Source: Demequina lutea (lineage in GTDB: Bacteria > Actinomycetota > Actinomycetes > Actinomycetales > Demequinaceae). From it: a stretch of 62,563 nucleotides of DNA. The stretch covers positions 1-62,563 of the forward strand of contig QKAX01000173.1 in assembly GCA_003246255.1 (NCBI GenBank), in the 5' to 3' direction. Below are positions 1 to 8,983 of this stretch, piece after piece. Within the stretch, counting starts at the first letter, position 1; every line of letters starts with the position of its first letter. The notes under the pieces were generated by a model, which was given only the letters and a program-made list of their open reading frames with translations, was not told the DNA's origin and did not search any database. Position numbers and translations under genes: made by a program.

Positions 1-74
1 GCTGCTTCCGCGATGCTCAGGTCGCCTTCGACGACCGCGAGCACGATCACTAACCGCTTGTCCTCATCGCCCAT
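1..74 (-). CDS. N-terminus of a transposase-like HTH protein (cut by window edge)
   Basis: Only the first 24 complete codons lie in the window, reading leftwards from ATG at 74. The peptide begins MGDEDKRLVIVLAVVEGDLS and continues SIAEA, which looks like the start of a helix-turn-helix of the kind that opens IS481/IS3-type transposases. A TTA codon, rare in this GC-rich DNA, fits foreign origin. The TGTC/GACA-rich repeats just upstream resemble an insertion-sequence end. The family is inferred from a very short stretch; an ordinary HTH regulator is possible. Confidence 0.35.
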   Translation of the reverse strand, partial: MGDEDKRLVIVLAVVEGDLSIAEA

Positions 75-90
75 GCACCATCATCGGGAC

Positions 91-144
91 TGTCAGAGAT
101 GTCCCGACACATCTGCCGCACATGTCCTGACATCAGACACTGTC
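91..144. repeat. Clustered TGTC/GACA inverted repeats, probable IS end
   Basis: Two similar palindromes, ATGTCCCGACACAT (99-112) and ATGTCCTGACAT (122-133), are flanked by further TGTC tetramers at 91 and 141. Such clusters are typical of the termini and promoter regions of IS481-like elements. They sit directly upstream of the truncated transposase-like frame. The far end of the element is outside the window. Confidence 0.4.
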
Positions 145-160
145 CCCGCTACCACTCGAC

Positions 161-190
161 GAAGGCCCGGACCTGATGGCCCGGGCCTTT
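161..190. terminator. Intrinsic terminator hairpin
   Basis: Arms AAGGCCCGG (162-170) and CCGGGCCTT (181-189) enclose a 10-base loop. It lies 26 bases beyond the stop of the leftward cyclic-di-GMP gene and probably ends that transcript. It also insulates that gene from the IS remnant. Confidence 0.7.
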
Positions 191-215
191 GTGTTGTGGT
201 CACCGAGCGGCGGCG

Positions 216-3200
216 TCACGCCCTGCGCTGTTGCATCGGCACCAGGTGGCGCGCGAGGGGAGTGCGCGAGCCGCCCTCAAGCTTGTCGCACAGCGCAGCG
301 ATCTCATCCAGCGGCACAGGCTTGCTGAACAGGTAACCCTGCGCGAGCTCGCAGCCGTGACGCAGCACGCGCTGCGCGGCAGTCTCCGTCTCCACGCCCT
401 CGGCCACCACCTCGATGCCCAGAGCGTCGGCCATGCCGATCACTGCCTTGACCACCGCGTCCTTGCGCTCATCACGGCCGGCAGGTGAGATGAAGGTCCT
501 GTCGATCTTGAGGATGTCCACCGGCATCTCCGTGAGGCGCGCCAGCGAGGAGTAGCCCGTGCCGATGTCGTCGAGCGCGATGCGGACCCCCAGCCGGCGC
601 AGCGCTTCGAGATCGTCCACGAGGGACGGGCTCATGGTGGGCATGAACGTCTCGGTGAGCTCCAGCACCAGGTTGTCGGGCGCCAGTCCCGAGTCCTCAA
701 GCGCCACGCACACGGCGTCGGTGAACCGGCCGGTGCTGAGCTGGCGGCCCGACACGTTCACGTGGACAGAGATGGCGCGGCCCCCCGCGCGGCGCGCGAG
801 ACCCGCGGCGAAGTCGCACGAGTCCCGCAATACCTGCAGACCCACGTTGACCATGAGACCAGTGGACTCAAGGGTCTCGAGGAACGCCTCGGGGGAGAGC
901 AAGCCCTTCGTGGGGTGGTCCCACCGCAACAGCGTCTCGATCGCGACCACCTTGCCCGACGGCAGATCGACCACCGGCTGGCCAAACAGCACGAACTCGC
1001 CTGCCTCCACGGCGCGGGAGAACTCCGGCACCAACTGAGTGGTCTGGTGGGACTTCTCATCCAGCGCGTCGTCGTAGGAGTGGGACCGGTTCTTCCCCGC
1101 CCGCTTGGCCACGTACATGGCTGCGTCGGCCTGCGCCAACAGCGAGTCCTGGTCCATCGTGTCCGTCGCCAGTGCGTAGCCAATGGACACGCCAAGGTGG
1201 TGCTGTCCGTGGGGCGTGATGACCGGCTCCTCGAGCGACGCGATGAGCCGCTCGGCGACGTGCCGCAAGGTGCCGTTCCCCGCCACGTCCACCGCCACCA
1301 CTGCGAACTCGTCGCCGCCCATGCGGGCCAGAGTGTCGTGGGGGCGGATGATCGCGGCGAAGCGCTCGGCAACGAGCTTGAGCACGGCGTCGCCTTCGGG
1401 GTGGCCGTATGCGTCGTTGACGTCCTTGAACCCATCGAGATCGCAGAACAGCACGCCCAGCGCCTTGCCGGGCCGCCGTGTGAGCGATTGGAGCGCCACG
1501 GTGAGGCGATCGCGCAGGAGCACGCGGTTGGGCAGGCCAGTGAGCTCGTCGTGCAGCGCCTGGTGCACCAGTTCCGCCTCGGCCTGCTTGCGCGCCGTGA
1601 TGTCCTCGACGAGGCACAGCAGCTTGACGTCCGACTCCACCTCGGGGTCCAGCAGGCGCACCGACATGGTGCCCCACTTGAGGGCGCCCTGCTCGGTCAC
1701 GAACCGCACCTCGAACGTCGCCGTCGGGACGTCGCCGTCGCCCACCGCGTGCGCCCAGCTCTCGAACGTCGCGACATCGGGCAGGTGGACGAGACTGTCG
1801 AGGAACCGGCTGCGAAGGTCTACCTCGTCAAGTCCGGTGAACACCTCAGCGGTGGTGTTTGTCTCGACGATCTCGCCGCCCGCGCTCCAATCGACGATGA
1901 ACATCGCCACAGGGGCCGTATCAAAAGCTGTCCTGAAGCGGCGTTCAGACGTGGCGAGCCGCTGCTCGGCCTCCGCCTGCTGCGTGACGTCTGACGCCAC
2001 CACCAGGAAACCGCCACTCGTGGTGGGCGTGATGGTCACGTCGACCACCACGCGCTCGTCGTTGGCATCTACCCACAGGCAGCGGCCGGTCTCGTTCATG
2101 CCCTCGCGAGCCATGGTCGCGTGCATGTCGTGGGGCGTCGTGCCGTGCGCCCGTGCCTTGGTCGCCAGGTTGTTGTAATCGTGCAACGCGGAGATGTGGA
2201 GCCCCACAAAGTGATCATTCGGCAGCATGAGCATGCGGGTGGCGCCCTCGTTGGCAAACCTGATGATGCCCTCGGAGTCGCAGGCCAGCAATGCCTGCTG
2301 CGTCGTGGCCGAGATCATCTCGGAGTATTCGCGGTGGGCCTCGCCGAGCTCCTCGGTCGAGGCGCGCTCCGCCGTCACATCGCGCGCCGTCAGCACGGCG
2401 CCGCCCTCCCATTGCGTGCCCTCGCCGCCGCGCAGGGGCGAGGTGGCCATGGAGATGGTCCGCACGGCACCGGTGACGCGATCCGTCACCACCACGTCGG
2501 TGTCGGGGGTGGTCTCGCCCGCGAGCGCGCGCGCCACTGGATGCGTCGCCACCGTGATCGTGTCCTCTGCCCCTGGGTAGCGCACCTCGAACCGCACGTC
2601 CCACTCGTCGTCGGCCACGCACGCGGGCGTGGAGTCGGGGAACAGCCGGTACGACGCAGGGTTGCGGAACAGTGCACGCCCGTCAGCGCCGTAGACGGAG
2701 ATGGCGTCGGAGCTTGAGCGCAACACCGAGTCGAGGAGGTGGGCCTCGGCCTCGGACGCGCGACGCGCCTCGAGTGCGGCGCGCTGCGATGATCGCAGCG
2801 CCTCCTTCTGCATCACCACAGCCCACGAGACTCCGGCAAGCACCACGCCGAGGAGTTGCACCCGCATGGACCGGATCGAGGGATCCAGGCTGCTGAACGG
2901 GCCGCTTCCGTGCAGGGTGAAGAGCGTCGCCAGGCTGCTGGCCAGCAGCAGCGGCGGGACAGTTGCCTGCGCGCCAAAGCGAAGAGCCGCCCAGAGCGTG
3001 GGCACGAGGACGACGAAGGCGAGCGGCAGGCTGCTCTCGTTCCCAAACACCGTGACATGGGTGGCGAACGTCGCCGTCAGCACCGCGGCGTACTCAAAGG
3101 GACGCCGGGAGATCTCGCGCCACAGCCCGTCATCACGTTCCTCGTGGGTGCGCATGACGAGGATCGCTGGCAGCACCACAAAGGTTCCCGCGGCGTTGCG

Positions 3201-3698
3201 CATGAACCAGCTGAGGAACAGCGGCAGTGGGTCCGCTCCGGTGGTGGTAACCGCCGCGAGCGGTCCCATCCCGAGCGCAAGCGCCGGTCCAACGACGCTT
3301 GCGGCGCCGAGCGCCAACATGTCGCGCAGGTTCCTCACGCGGCGCCATTCGGTGGACGACCAGTGACGATGGAGGGCGCGCAAAGTCCACAGCGTCGCCA
3401 GGCCTTGCAGGGCGTTGCTTGCACCGAACGCGAGGCCTAGCAGTGCGCCTGTTCCCGTGGCAAAGTTGAGGACACCCGACCCGACAAAGATGAGGGCAGC
3501 GGCGATGGAGACAAGGCGAGTTCGGCGCGAGACCCACACGAGCCAGGCCGCGCCCACTCCCGCCGCGGGCCACACCAAGGAGATGCCGCTCGCCGCGTCG
3601 GCGGTGAGACGCCCGGCCGCCACCGCGACGGCATATGCGACGGCGAATCCGCCCATGACAAGCCACGTGCGCTCCGCTTCGCGCCCCCTGGACGTCAC
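216..3698 (-). CDS. MASE1-PAS-GGDEF-EAL cyclic-di-GMP turnover protein
   Basis: Predicted inner-membrane diguanylate cyclase/phosphodiesterase of 1160 residues. The N-terminal ~300 residues form a MASE1-type sensor (ISLVWPAAGVG plus several membrane helices). About three PAS-like repeats follow (~320-700), then GGDEF (GGDEF near residue 794, preceded by RPHD, an intact I-site at the canonical five-residue spacing), then EAL (written ETL near 921, with DDIGTGYSSL and EVVAEGVET). Both catalytic signatures look intact. GTG at 3698 is chosen because GGGAGAGGAG lies five bases upstream; a GTG at 3740 would add 14 residues. A paralogue of nearly equal length lies divergently at 3915. Whether cyclase or phosphodiesterase activity dominates cannot be told from sequence. 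Confidence 0.92.
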   Translation of the reverse strand: MTSRGREAERTWLVMGGFAVAYAVAVAAGRLTADAASGISLVWPAAGVGAAWLVWVSRRTRLVSIAAALIFVGSGVLNFATGTGALLGLAFGASNALQGLATLWTLRALHRHWSSTEWRRVRNLRDMLALGAASVVGPALALGMGPLAAVTTTGADPLPLFLSWFMRNAAGTFVVLPAILVMRTHEERDDGLWREISRRPFEYAAVLTATFATHVTVFGNESSLPLAFVVLVPTLWAALRFGAQATVPPLLLASSLATLFTLHGSGPFSSLDPSIRSMRVQLLGVVLAGVSWAVVMQKEALRSSQRAALEARRASEAEAHLLDSVLRSSSDAISVYGADGRALFRNPASYRLFPDSTPACVADDEWDVRFEVRYPGAEDTITVATHPVARALAGETTPDTDVVVTDRVTGAVRTISMATSPLRGGEGTQWEGGAVLTARDVTAERASTEELGEAHREYSEMISATTQQALLACDSEGIIRFANEGATRMLMLPNDHFVGLHISALHDYNNLATKARAHGTTPHDMHATMAREGMNETGRCLWVDANDERVVVDVTITPTTSGGFLVVASDVTQQAEAEQRLATSERRFRTAFDTAPVAMFIVDWSAGGEIVETNTTAEVFTGLDEVDLRSRFLDSLVHLPDVATFESWAHAVGDGDVPTATFEVRFVTEQGALKWGTMSVRLLDPEVESDVKLLCLVEDITARKQAEAELVHQALHDELTGLPNRVLLRDRLTVALQSLTRRPGKALGVLFCDLDGFKDVNDAYGHPEGDAVLKLVAERFAAIIRPHDTLARMGGDEFAVVAVDVAGNGTLRHVAERLIASLEEPVITPHGQHHLGVSIGYALATDTMDQDSLLAQADAAMYVAKRAGKNRSHSYDDALDEKSHQTTQLVPEFSRAVEAGEFVLFGQPVVDLPSGKVVAIETLLRWDHPTKGLLSPEAFLETLESTGLMVNVGLQVLRDSCDFAAGLARRAGGRAISVHVNVSGRQLSTGRFTDAVCVALEDSGLAPDNLVLELTETFMPTMSPSLVDDLEALRRLGVRIALDDIGTGYSSLARLTEMPVDILKIDRTFISPAGRDERKDAVVKAVIGMADALGIEVVAEGVETETAAQRVLRHGCELAQGYLFSKPVPLDEIAALCDKLEGGSRTPLARHLVPMQQRRA

Positions 3699-3775
3699 GC
3701 GCGCTCCTCTCCCGGATTCGTGCTGGTCGCTCCCGTGCACCGGAGTTCACCGGGCGCACCGGATGCCCCATCGGC

Positions 3776-3799
3776 AGTTCTCAGTCAACTCTGAGAACT
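3776..3799. promoter_or_regulatory. 9-bp inverted repeat between divergent cyclic-di-GMP genes
   Basis: Perfect arms AGTTCTCAG (3776-3784) and CTGAGAACT (3791-3799) are separated by six bases. The repeat lies in the ~216-bp region from which both MASE1-GGDEF-EAL genes are transcribed outward. There is no T-run, so an operator is more likely than a terminator. The binding protein is unknown. Confidence 0.5.
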
Positions 3800-3914
3800 T
3801 GGCGCTATCTGCGCGATTTCCCAGCGTTCTTCCTGGCGGGCGAACGGGTTCGTCCGATAGGAAGGACACCAAAGGCCGCGCGCAGGGACGGGGCCGCCGA
3901 TGAGGGAGCCATCA

Positions 3915-6900
3915 GTGGGAGTTCGAGTGGGACGCGCGGTGCGCGCGACGCTCGTGACCCATGCGCCCTTTGCGGCGGGCTATGTGCTCGCGATGTGGGT
4001 GGGTCGCCTGACGGCGCCCATGGGCAACAACGTGTCTCTGGTCTGGCCGGCCGCAGGAGTGGGTGCGCTATGGATCCTCTTCGCCGCACGGCGTCGCCAC
4101 AGCGTGCCGTTCGCCGCCGCGGCGCTGGGTGGCGCGGCGCTGCTTGGCAACGCGCTCACTGGTAGCGGTTGGGTGCTGGCGGCGGTGTTTGCCACCGGCA
4201 ACGCGGTCCAGGCACTACTGACCCTGTTCCTGTTCAGGTGGTGGCAGCGCATGCAGGCACGTCGCACGTGGTGGCGCCTGCGCAGCGTGGGCGATGTGGC
4301 GAGGCTCGGCGGATCCGTGGTCGCCGCCACTGTCGTGGCCGCGCTGATGGGGCCGGTGGCCGTCACTCTTCAGACCGGCGCGGACTACGCCGCACTTGCC
4401 TCCGTGTGGGTGCTGCGCAACGTGGTGGGCAGCCTGTGGATCGTGCCGCTCGTGGTGAGGCTCTTCGACGACGGACTGCCCCAGGCGTCGCGCCCGTGGA
4501 ACGCGTTCAAGGCTCACGCCGTGGAGGTGGGCGCGCTCGCCGGCGCGAGCGTGGTGGTGTACACGCTGGTGTACGGCTCCCAGACGGCGTTCGTGTTGTC
4601 CTTTGTGCCGATCTCGCTCAGCCTGTGGGCGGCAATGCGGCTTGACACGACCCTGGTGGGACTCCATAGCGTCTTTGTCGCGTTCGCCATCACGCTGCCC
4701 ACCGTCCTCGGCAGCGGGCCCTTCGATGGTTTCTCCAGCGAAGACGGAGCCCTGCTCGCGCAGCTGTGGATCTTTGCGACCTTGGTGTTCACGTGGCTCA
4801 TCTCGACGCAGCGCACGGAACTTGCCGCACTCCTCGCGGAGGTCCAGCGCGAGCGCGAGCAGAGCGCGCAACAGGCCGAGTTGCTGGGAGCCGTGTTCGG
4901 AGCGACAGCCGACGCCATCACCGTGTTCGACGCCTATGGCAAGCCCTTCATGCGCAACGACGCGAGCATGCTGATGTTCGCGGGTTCGGACACCGACATC
5001 TCGCCCGTCCACGCGGACAGCGAACGGTCCCGCGCGCGCTTCCTCGGCCGTGATCGGTTCTACAGCCTCGACCCCGAGCATGCGCTGGTGCCGGCCGAGA
5101 TGCCGTTGCCGCGAGCCCTCGCCGGCGAAGTGGTGATGGACCAGGAGGTGGGCTTCGTCCCGGCGCATAGTGATGCTGAGAGGGTGCTCACCCTGAGTGC
5201 CTTTCCCATGCCCGCCGTGGCCGGCCAGGACGGCGGCGCGGTGGTGCTTGCGCGCGACGTGACGGGCGTCTACGCCCAGCAGGACGCGATTCGCAGGGCT
5301 CGCGACGACTACGAGATGTTGCTGGCAGCCGCCACCGAACAGGCGATCCTCGCGTGCGACGCGAGCGGCGTGATCCGGCTCGCAAACGCCGGCGCGGAGA
5401 ACGTGCTGGGCCTGAGCGAGGCGCAGCTGCGAGGCACCTCGATCCTGTCCCTGCACGATCCTTATGACCTGGTGGTCGCGGCGGCGGAACATCGCGTGAG
5501 CGTGGAGGATCTTCACGTGCACCTCGCCGACTCGCACCGCAAGGCGTCGCGCAGGTGGGTCATGGCAACGCCTGGCGCCAAGGTGGTGGCCATGACAGTG
5601 ACCAAGACCCCGGATGGTGGCTTCTTGTGCGTCGCCTCCGATGTCACTGCGCAGGTGGAGAGCGAGGCGCGCCTCCAGGACTCGGAGGCGCGGTTCCGGC
5701 ATGCCTTCGATACAGCTCCCGTGAGCATGTTCATCGTGGGCTTGGAGGGCGACGACAGGGGCCGTGTGCTGGAGTGCAATTCCACCTCGCTCGCCTTCCT
5801 CGATCGCGATCGCGACGGCATCGTGGGGGAGGAGCTGGACGCGTTCGCCTACGGTGACGATGCCGCGGGCGTGCACCGTTGGGTGGCCGCGTGTGCAGAG
5901 GGCCATAAGGACCACGTGCGCGCCGAGGTGCGCTTCTCGCAGCCGAGCAGCGCGCCGGCCTGGGGCCTCATCTCCGCCTCGGTGGTGGACTCGGGCCTGG
6001 GTGCGGCGGGAGCCGCTGGCCGCTACCTCATGGTGCTGGTCGAGGACGTCACGGCGCGCAAGGCCGCCGAGGATGCGCTCGTGCGGCAGGCGTTGCACGA
6101 CGACCTCACGGGGCTGCCCAACCGCGTGCTTCTGAACGACCGGCTCGAGTTCGCACTCCGTGCGATTGTGCTGGAACCCGAGCTGAGCGTCGGCGTGTTG
6201 TTCTGCGACCTCGACGGCTTCAAGGACATCAACGACGCCTACGGCCACGGCGTGGGCGACGAGGTGCTGCGTGAGGTGGCCCGCCGGTTCGAGGAGGCCA
6301 TCGGCCCTCACGACACCGTGGCTCGCCTGGGCGGCGACGAGTTCGCGATCGTGTGTCCCGACATTGACGACCCTGCGCGCCTGCGCGACATCGCGCAACG
6401 CCTGCTCGACTCGCTTCGTGAGACCGTCAAGTCCACGCGCGGTGACCATCACGTGGGGGTCTCCATTGGCATCACGTGGGGGGACAGGGACGCCGACGAA
6501 GAGGTGTTGCTGTCGCAAGCCGACGCCGCGATGTATGAGTCGAAGCGTCAGGGCAAGAACTGCTTCCACATGTACGACGAGGCGCTGCATGCGCGGAGCC
6601 TGCGCTCGTCCCAGTTGATGCCCGAGTTGATCGCCGCTCATGAGAACCGCGAGTTCATCGTGTTTGGTCAGCCTGTCGTGTCTCTCGAGACCGGGCTCGT
6701 CGTCGCCATCGAGACGCTCATGCGGTGGCGGTCGCCCACGCGGGGGCTCGTGCCACCGGGTGAGTTCCTCGACGTGCTCGAGACGAGCTCGCTCATGGTG
6801 CCCGTGGGGTCGTACGTGTTGGACGAGTCGTGCCGCATCGCTGCGGCCTGGCCCCCCGCTCCAGACGGCTCCCATCCGCTGGTGCACGTCAACGTCTCGG

Positions 6901-7427
6901 GCAAGCAGCTCGCCGCCGGAGGCTTCGTGGACGTGGTGCTTGGCGCGCTGCGACGTCATCGTCTCTCCGCCGACCGCCTGGTGATTGAGCTCACCGAGAC
7001 GCACATGCCGCATCTCACTCTCGAGTTGCTGGAGGACCTCGTCGCGCTGCGCGAGAAGGGCGTCAAGATCGCTCTCGACGACCTCGGCACTGGCTACTCG
7101 TCGCTCGCGCGCCTCACAGAGTTGCCCATCGACGTGCTCAAGATCGATAGGGCATTCGTCCAGGGCATGGGGTCCGACGATCGCTGCGACGCTGTGGTGC
7201 GCGCGGTGGTGGGCATGGCAGATGCGATGGGAGTCGATGTGGTGGCCGAGGGCGTCGAGCGCTCCGATCAGGCCGCCGAGCTTGCCCGGCTGGGGTGTGC
7301 CTATGCACAGGGATTCATGTACGCAAAGCCGTACCCCGAGGACCTCCTTGCCAATGCCGTGGGCACCACCTTTGACGTCATCACCGGCGCGCCGCTGCGC
7401 GGTCATGACGTGTCAACATCGGTCTAG
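3915..7427 (+). CDS. MASE1-PAS-GGDEF-EAL cyclic-di-GMP turnover protein (paralogue)
   Basis: Membrane-bound c-di-GMP protein of 1170 residues with the architecture of its divergent neighbour: MASE1 (VSLVWPAAGVG near the N-terminus), three PAS-like segments (~330-710), GGDEF (motif near 806) and EAL (IETLMRW near 932, DDLGTGYSSL, DVVAEGVER). Unlike the neighbour, the residues before GGDEF read GPHD instead of RxxD, so the product-inhibition I-site lacks its arginine. GTG at 3915 is preferred over ATG at 3900: it has GAGGGAG six bases upstream and gives an N-terminus aligned with the paralogue (34 versus 33 residues to the shared GRLTA). The pair most simply reflects a divergent duplication of one gene. 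Confidence 0.92.
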   Translation: MGVRVGRAVRATLVTHAPFAAGYVLAMWVGRLTAPMGNNVSLVWPAAGVGALWILFAARRRHSVPFAAAALGGAALLGNALTGSGWVLAAVFATGNAVQALLTLFLFRWWQRMQARRTWWRLRSVGDVARLGGSVVAATVVAALMGPVAVTLQTGADYAALASVWVLRNVVGSLWIVPLVVRLFDDGLPQASRPWNAFKAHAVEVGALAGASVVVYTLVYGSQTAFVLSFVPISLSLWAAMRLDTTLVGLHSVFVAFAITLPTVLGSGPFDGFSSEDGALLAQLWIFATLVFTWLISTQRTELAALLAEVQREREQSAQQAELLGAVFGATADAITVFDAYGKPFMRNDASMLMFAGSDTDISPVHADSERSRARFLGRDRFYSLDPEHALVPAEMPLPRALAGEVVMDQEVGFVPAHSDAERVLTLSAFPMPAVAGQDGGAVVLARDVTGVYAQQDAIRRARDDYEMLLAAATEQAILACDASGVIRLANAGAENVLGLSEAQLRGTSILSLHDPYDLVVAAAEHRVSVEDLHVHLADSHRKASRRWVMATPGAKVVAMTVTKTPDGGFLCVASDVTAQVESEARLQDSEARFRHAFDTAPVSMFIVGLEGDDRGRVLECNSTSLAFLDRDRDGIVGEELDAFAYGDDAAGVHRWVAACAEGHKDHVRAEVRFSQPSSAPAWGLISASVVDSGLGAAGAAGRYLMVLVEDVTARKAAEDALVRQALHDDLTGLPNRVLLNDRLEFALRAIVLEPELSVGVLFCDLDGFKDINDAYGHGVGDEVLREVARRFEEAIGPHDTVARLGGDEFAIVCPDIDDPARLRDIAQRLLDSLRETVKSTRGDHHVGVSIGITWGDRDADEEVLLSQADAAMYESKRQGKNCFHMYDEALHARSLRSSQLMPELIAAHENREFIVFGQPVVSLETGLVVAIETLMRWRSPTRGLVPPGEFLDVLETSSLMVPVGSYVLDESCRIAAAWPPAPDGSHPLVHVNVSGKQLAAGGFVDVVLGALRRHRLSADRLVIELTETHMPHLTLELLEDLVALREKGVKIALDDLGTGYSSLARLTELPIDVLKIDRAFVQGMGSDDRCDAVVRAVVGMADAMGVDVVAEGVERSDQAAELARLGCAYAQGFMYAKPYPEDLLANAVGTTFDVITGAPLRGHDVSTSV

Positions 7428-7529
7428 CGGGTCGCGGGACCTCTGGGCCGCTGGGCCCGTAGGACCGTCCCGCCAGCGCGAGTACGCTGGTCCCTCGTGT
7501 GCGCCGGATGTGCGCCGCGGGAGGCACAG

Positions 7530-8912
7530 ATGATTGACACCGCCACGCAGGGGACTGCACGCCTGGGGACGCGCTGGTGGCAGGGGCGCACGACGCTCCT
7601 CATCGCCTTCGCTTTCTCCGTGATGGCAGACCCCGTCTCCTCGGTGGCCTATGCGATCGAGGCGGCGCTCCACGCGCTTGACGGCAGGCTTCACCTGCTG
7701 GTTCCCGCCATGGTGGTCGTGGTGTTCATCGTGGCTCTCGTCGTCGCGTCGTATCACCATCTCGTGGCGCGCTTCCCGGAGGGCGGCGGCTCCGCGGCCG
7801 CGACCGGGAGTGCCTTTGGCGAAGGCCTCTCGTTTGTCCCCATGGGCGCGTTGGTGGTCGACTTTGTGCTCACCATCTCCATCTCGGTGGCTGCCGGCGC
7901 CTCGGCGATCGTCTCGTATGTGCCGGCGCTCGCCCCCTATCGCCTGTTGCTCGCTCTTGGCCTGCTGTGCGTGGTCGCGTTTCTGATGCGCTTTGGCCAC
8001 CTTGGCCGTGCGGTGTTTGCGCTGCTGACCATCGTGTTTGTGGTCATCGCCGTGGTGGTGCTGGTCTCCACGCTGGACGAACCTGCTGGCGTCGCACCGG
8101 CAGAGCCCGGCCTGCTGCACGGCGCGCCCCTCACAGTGATGCTCGCGTTCCCCGTGGCGATGGCGCTCGCGACGGGAGTCGAGGCGCCGTCCTCGGCGAT
8201 CGCGCAATTGGCGCAGCTCGACGACGCGGGCCGCCGCTCGTTTGGCCGCTGGGCGCTGTGGCTCACGCTGGGCATCGTGGGCACGCTGACCATCGGGCTT
8301 GCGATGGCCGCCGTGCACCTTGGCGTCGGTCTTCCCGGCGACGACTCGACGATGATGGCCGATCTGGCGCGCGCGGGCTCGTCCCATGGCGTGTTCACTG
8401 CCTTCCAGGCTGCGACAGCGCTCCTGCTGCTCTCTGCCGCCAGCTCGTCATTCCAAGCTGGACCGGGCCTCCTCAAGGCGCTTGCGCGGGGCGACAACTC
8501 GCGCCACGGAGTGCTCCCCGAGTGGCTGGGCCGCACCAATGCGCACCATGTGCCGATGGCGGGCGTCTTCGTGTTCTTTGGTGCCTCCGCGCTCGTGGTG
8601 ACGGCCGCCGGCGCGGCCGAGCAGCGCCTCGTGCTGTTCTACGCGGTCGCCGTGTTCGTCTCGTTCCTCATGGGCCTCCTGGCGATGGCAAAGTTTGCAT
8701 GGCACGACAGGGAGCCGTTCTGGGTGGCGCTCAACCTTGTCGCCGCATTGGCTGTCGCATTCACGCTCGTGGCCAACTCGTTGCGGCCCGCCGCGCTCGG
8801 CTCGCTGGGCGCGACTCTGCTCGTGGGCGGCGGCCTCTATCTCGCATGGGTGCGAGCCGGGAAGCCGCGCGGCGCATCACGCGCCGTCGCGGAGGCCGAA
8901 TCCGACGAGTAG
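7530..8912 (+). CDS. APC-superfamily amino-acid permease
   Basis: Hydrophobic protein of 460 residues with about 12 membrane helices, resembling amino-acid/polyamine/organocation (APC) permeases: an early DPVSSVAYAIEAAL stretch in helix 1, then FPEGGGSAAATGSAFG. The substrate is not deducible. ATG at 7530 is chosen because GGGAGG lies six bases upstream. An in-frame GTG at 7497 follows a TACGCT -10-like box by eight bases, so 7497 may instead be close to the transcription start. A second APC permease follows at 8984 on the same strand but appears to have its own promoter. Confidence 0.8.
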   Translation: MIDTATQGTARLGTRWWQGRTTLLIAFAFSVMADPVSSVAYAIEAALHALDGRLHLLVPAMVVVVFIVALVVASYHHLVARFPEGGGSAAATGSAFGEGLSFVPMGALVVDFVLTISISVAAGASAIVSYVPALAPYRLLLALGLLCVVAFLMRFGHLGRAVFALLTIVFVVIAVVVLVSTLDEPAGVAPAEPGLLHGAPLTVMLAFPVAMALATGVEAPSSAIAQLAQLDDAGRRSFGRWALWLTLGIVGTLTIGLAMAAVHLGVGLPGDDSTMMADLARAGSSHGVFTAFQAATALLLLSAASSSFQAGPGLLKALARGDNSRHGVLPEWLGRTNAHHVPMAGVFVFFGASALVVTAAGAAEQRLVLFYAVAVFVSFLMGLLAMAKFAWHDREPFWVALNLVAALAVAFTLVANSLRPAALGSLGATLLVGGGLYLAWVRAGKPRGASRAVAEAESDE

Positions 8913-8983
8913 TCACCGGCTGTTCACCCGACAGTTGCGCGGCCGTGGGTGACTCTGCGCCGTCGCCGCACTACTCTGCGAGC

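Noticed and set aside
4215-7406. Very long open frame on the minus strand (over 1000 codons)
   Set aside because: It is fully antisense to the intact GGDEF-EAL gene, has no recognisable domain and is rich in His/Arg/Gly. Long antisense frames are expected from high-GC codon bias.
7497-7529. Upstream GTG start for the first APC permease
   Set aside because: It adds 11 non-conserved residues and lies about where transcription would start; ATG 7530 has a proper ribosome site.
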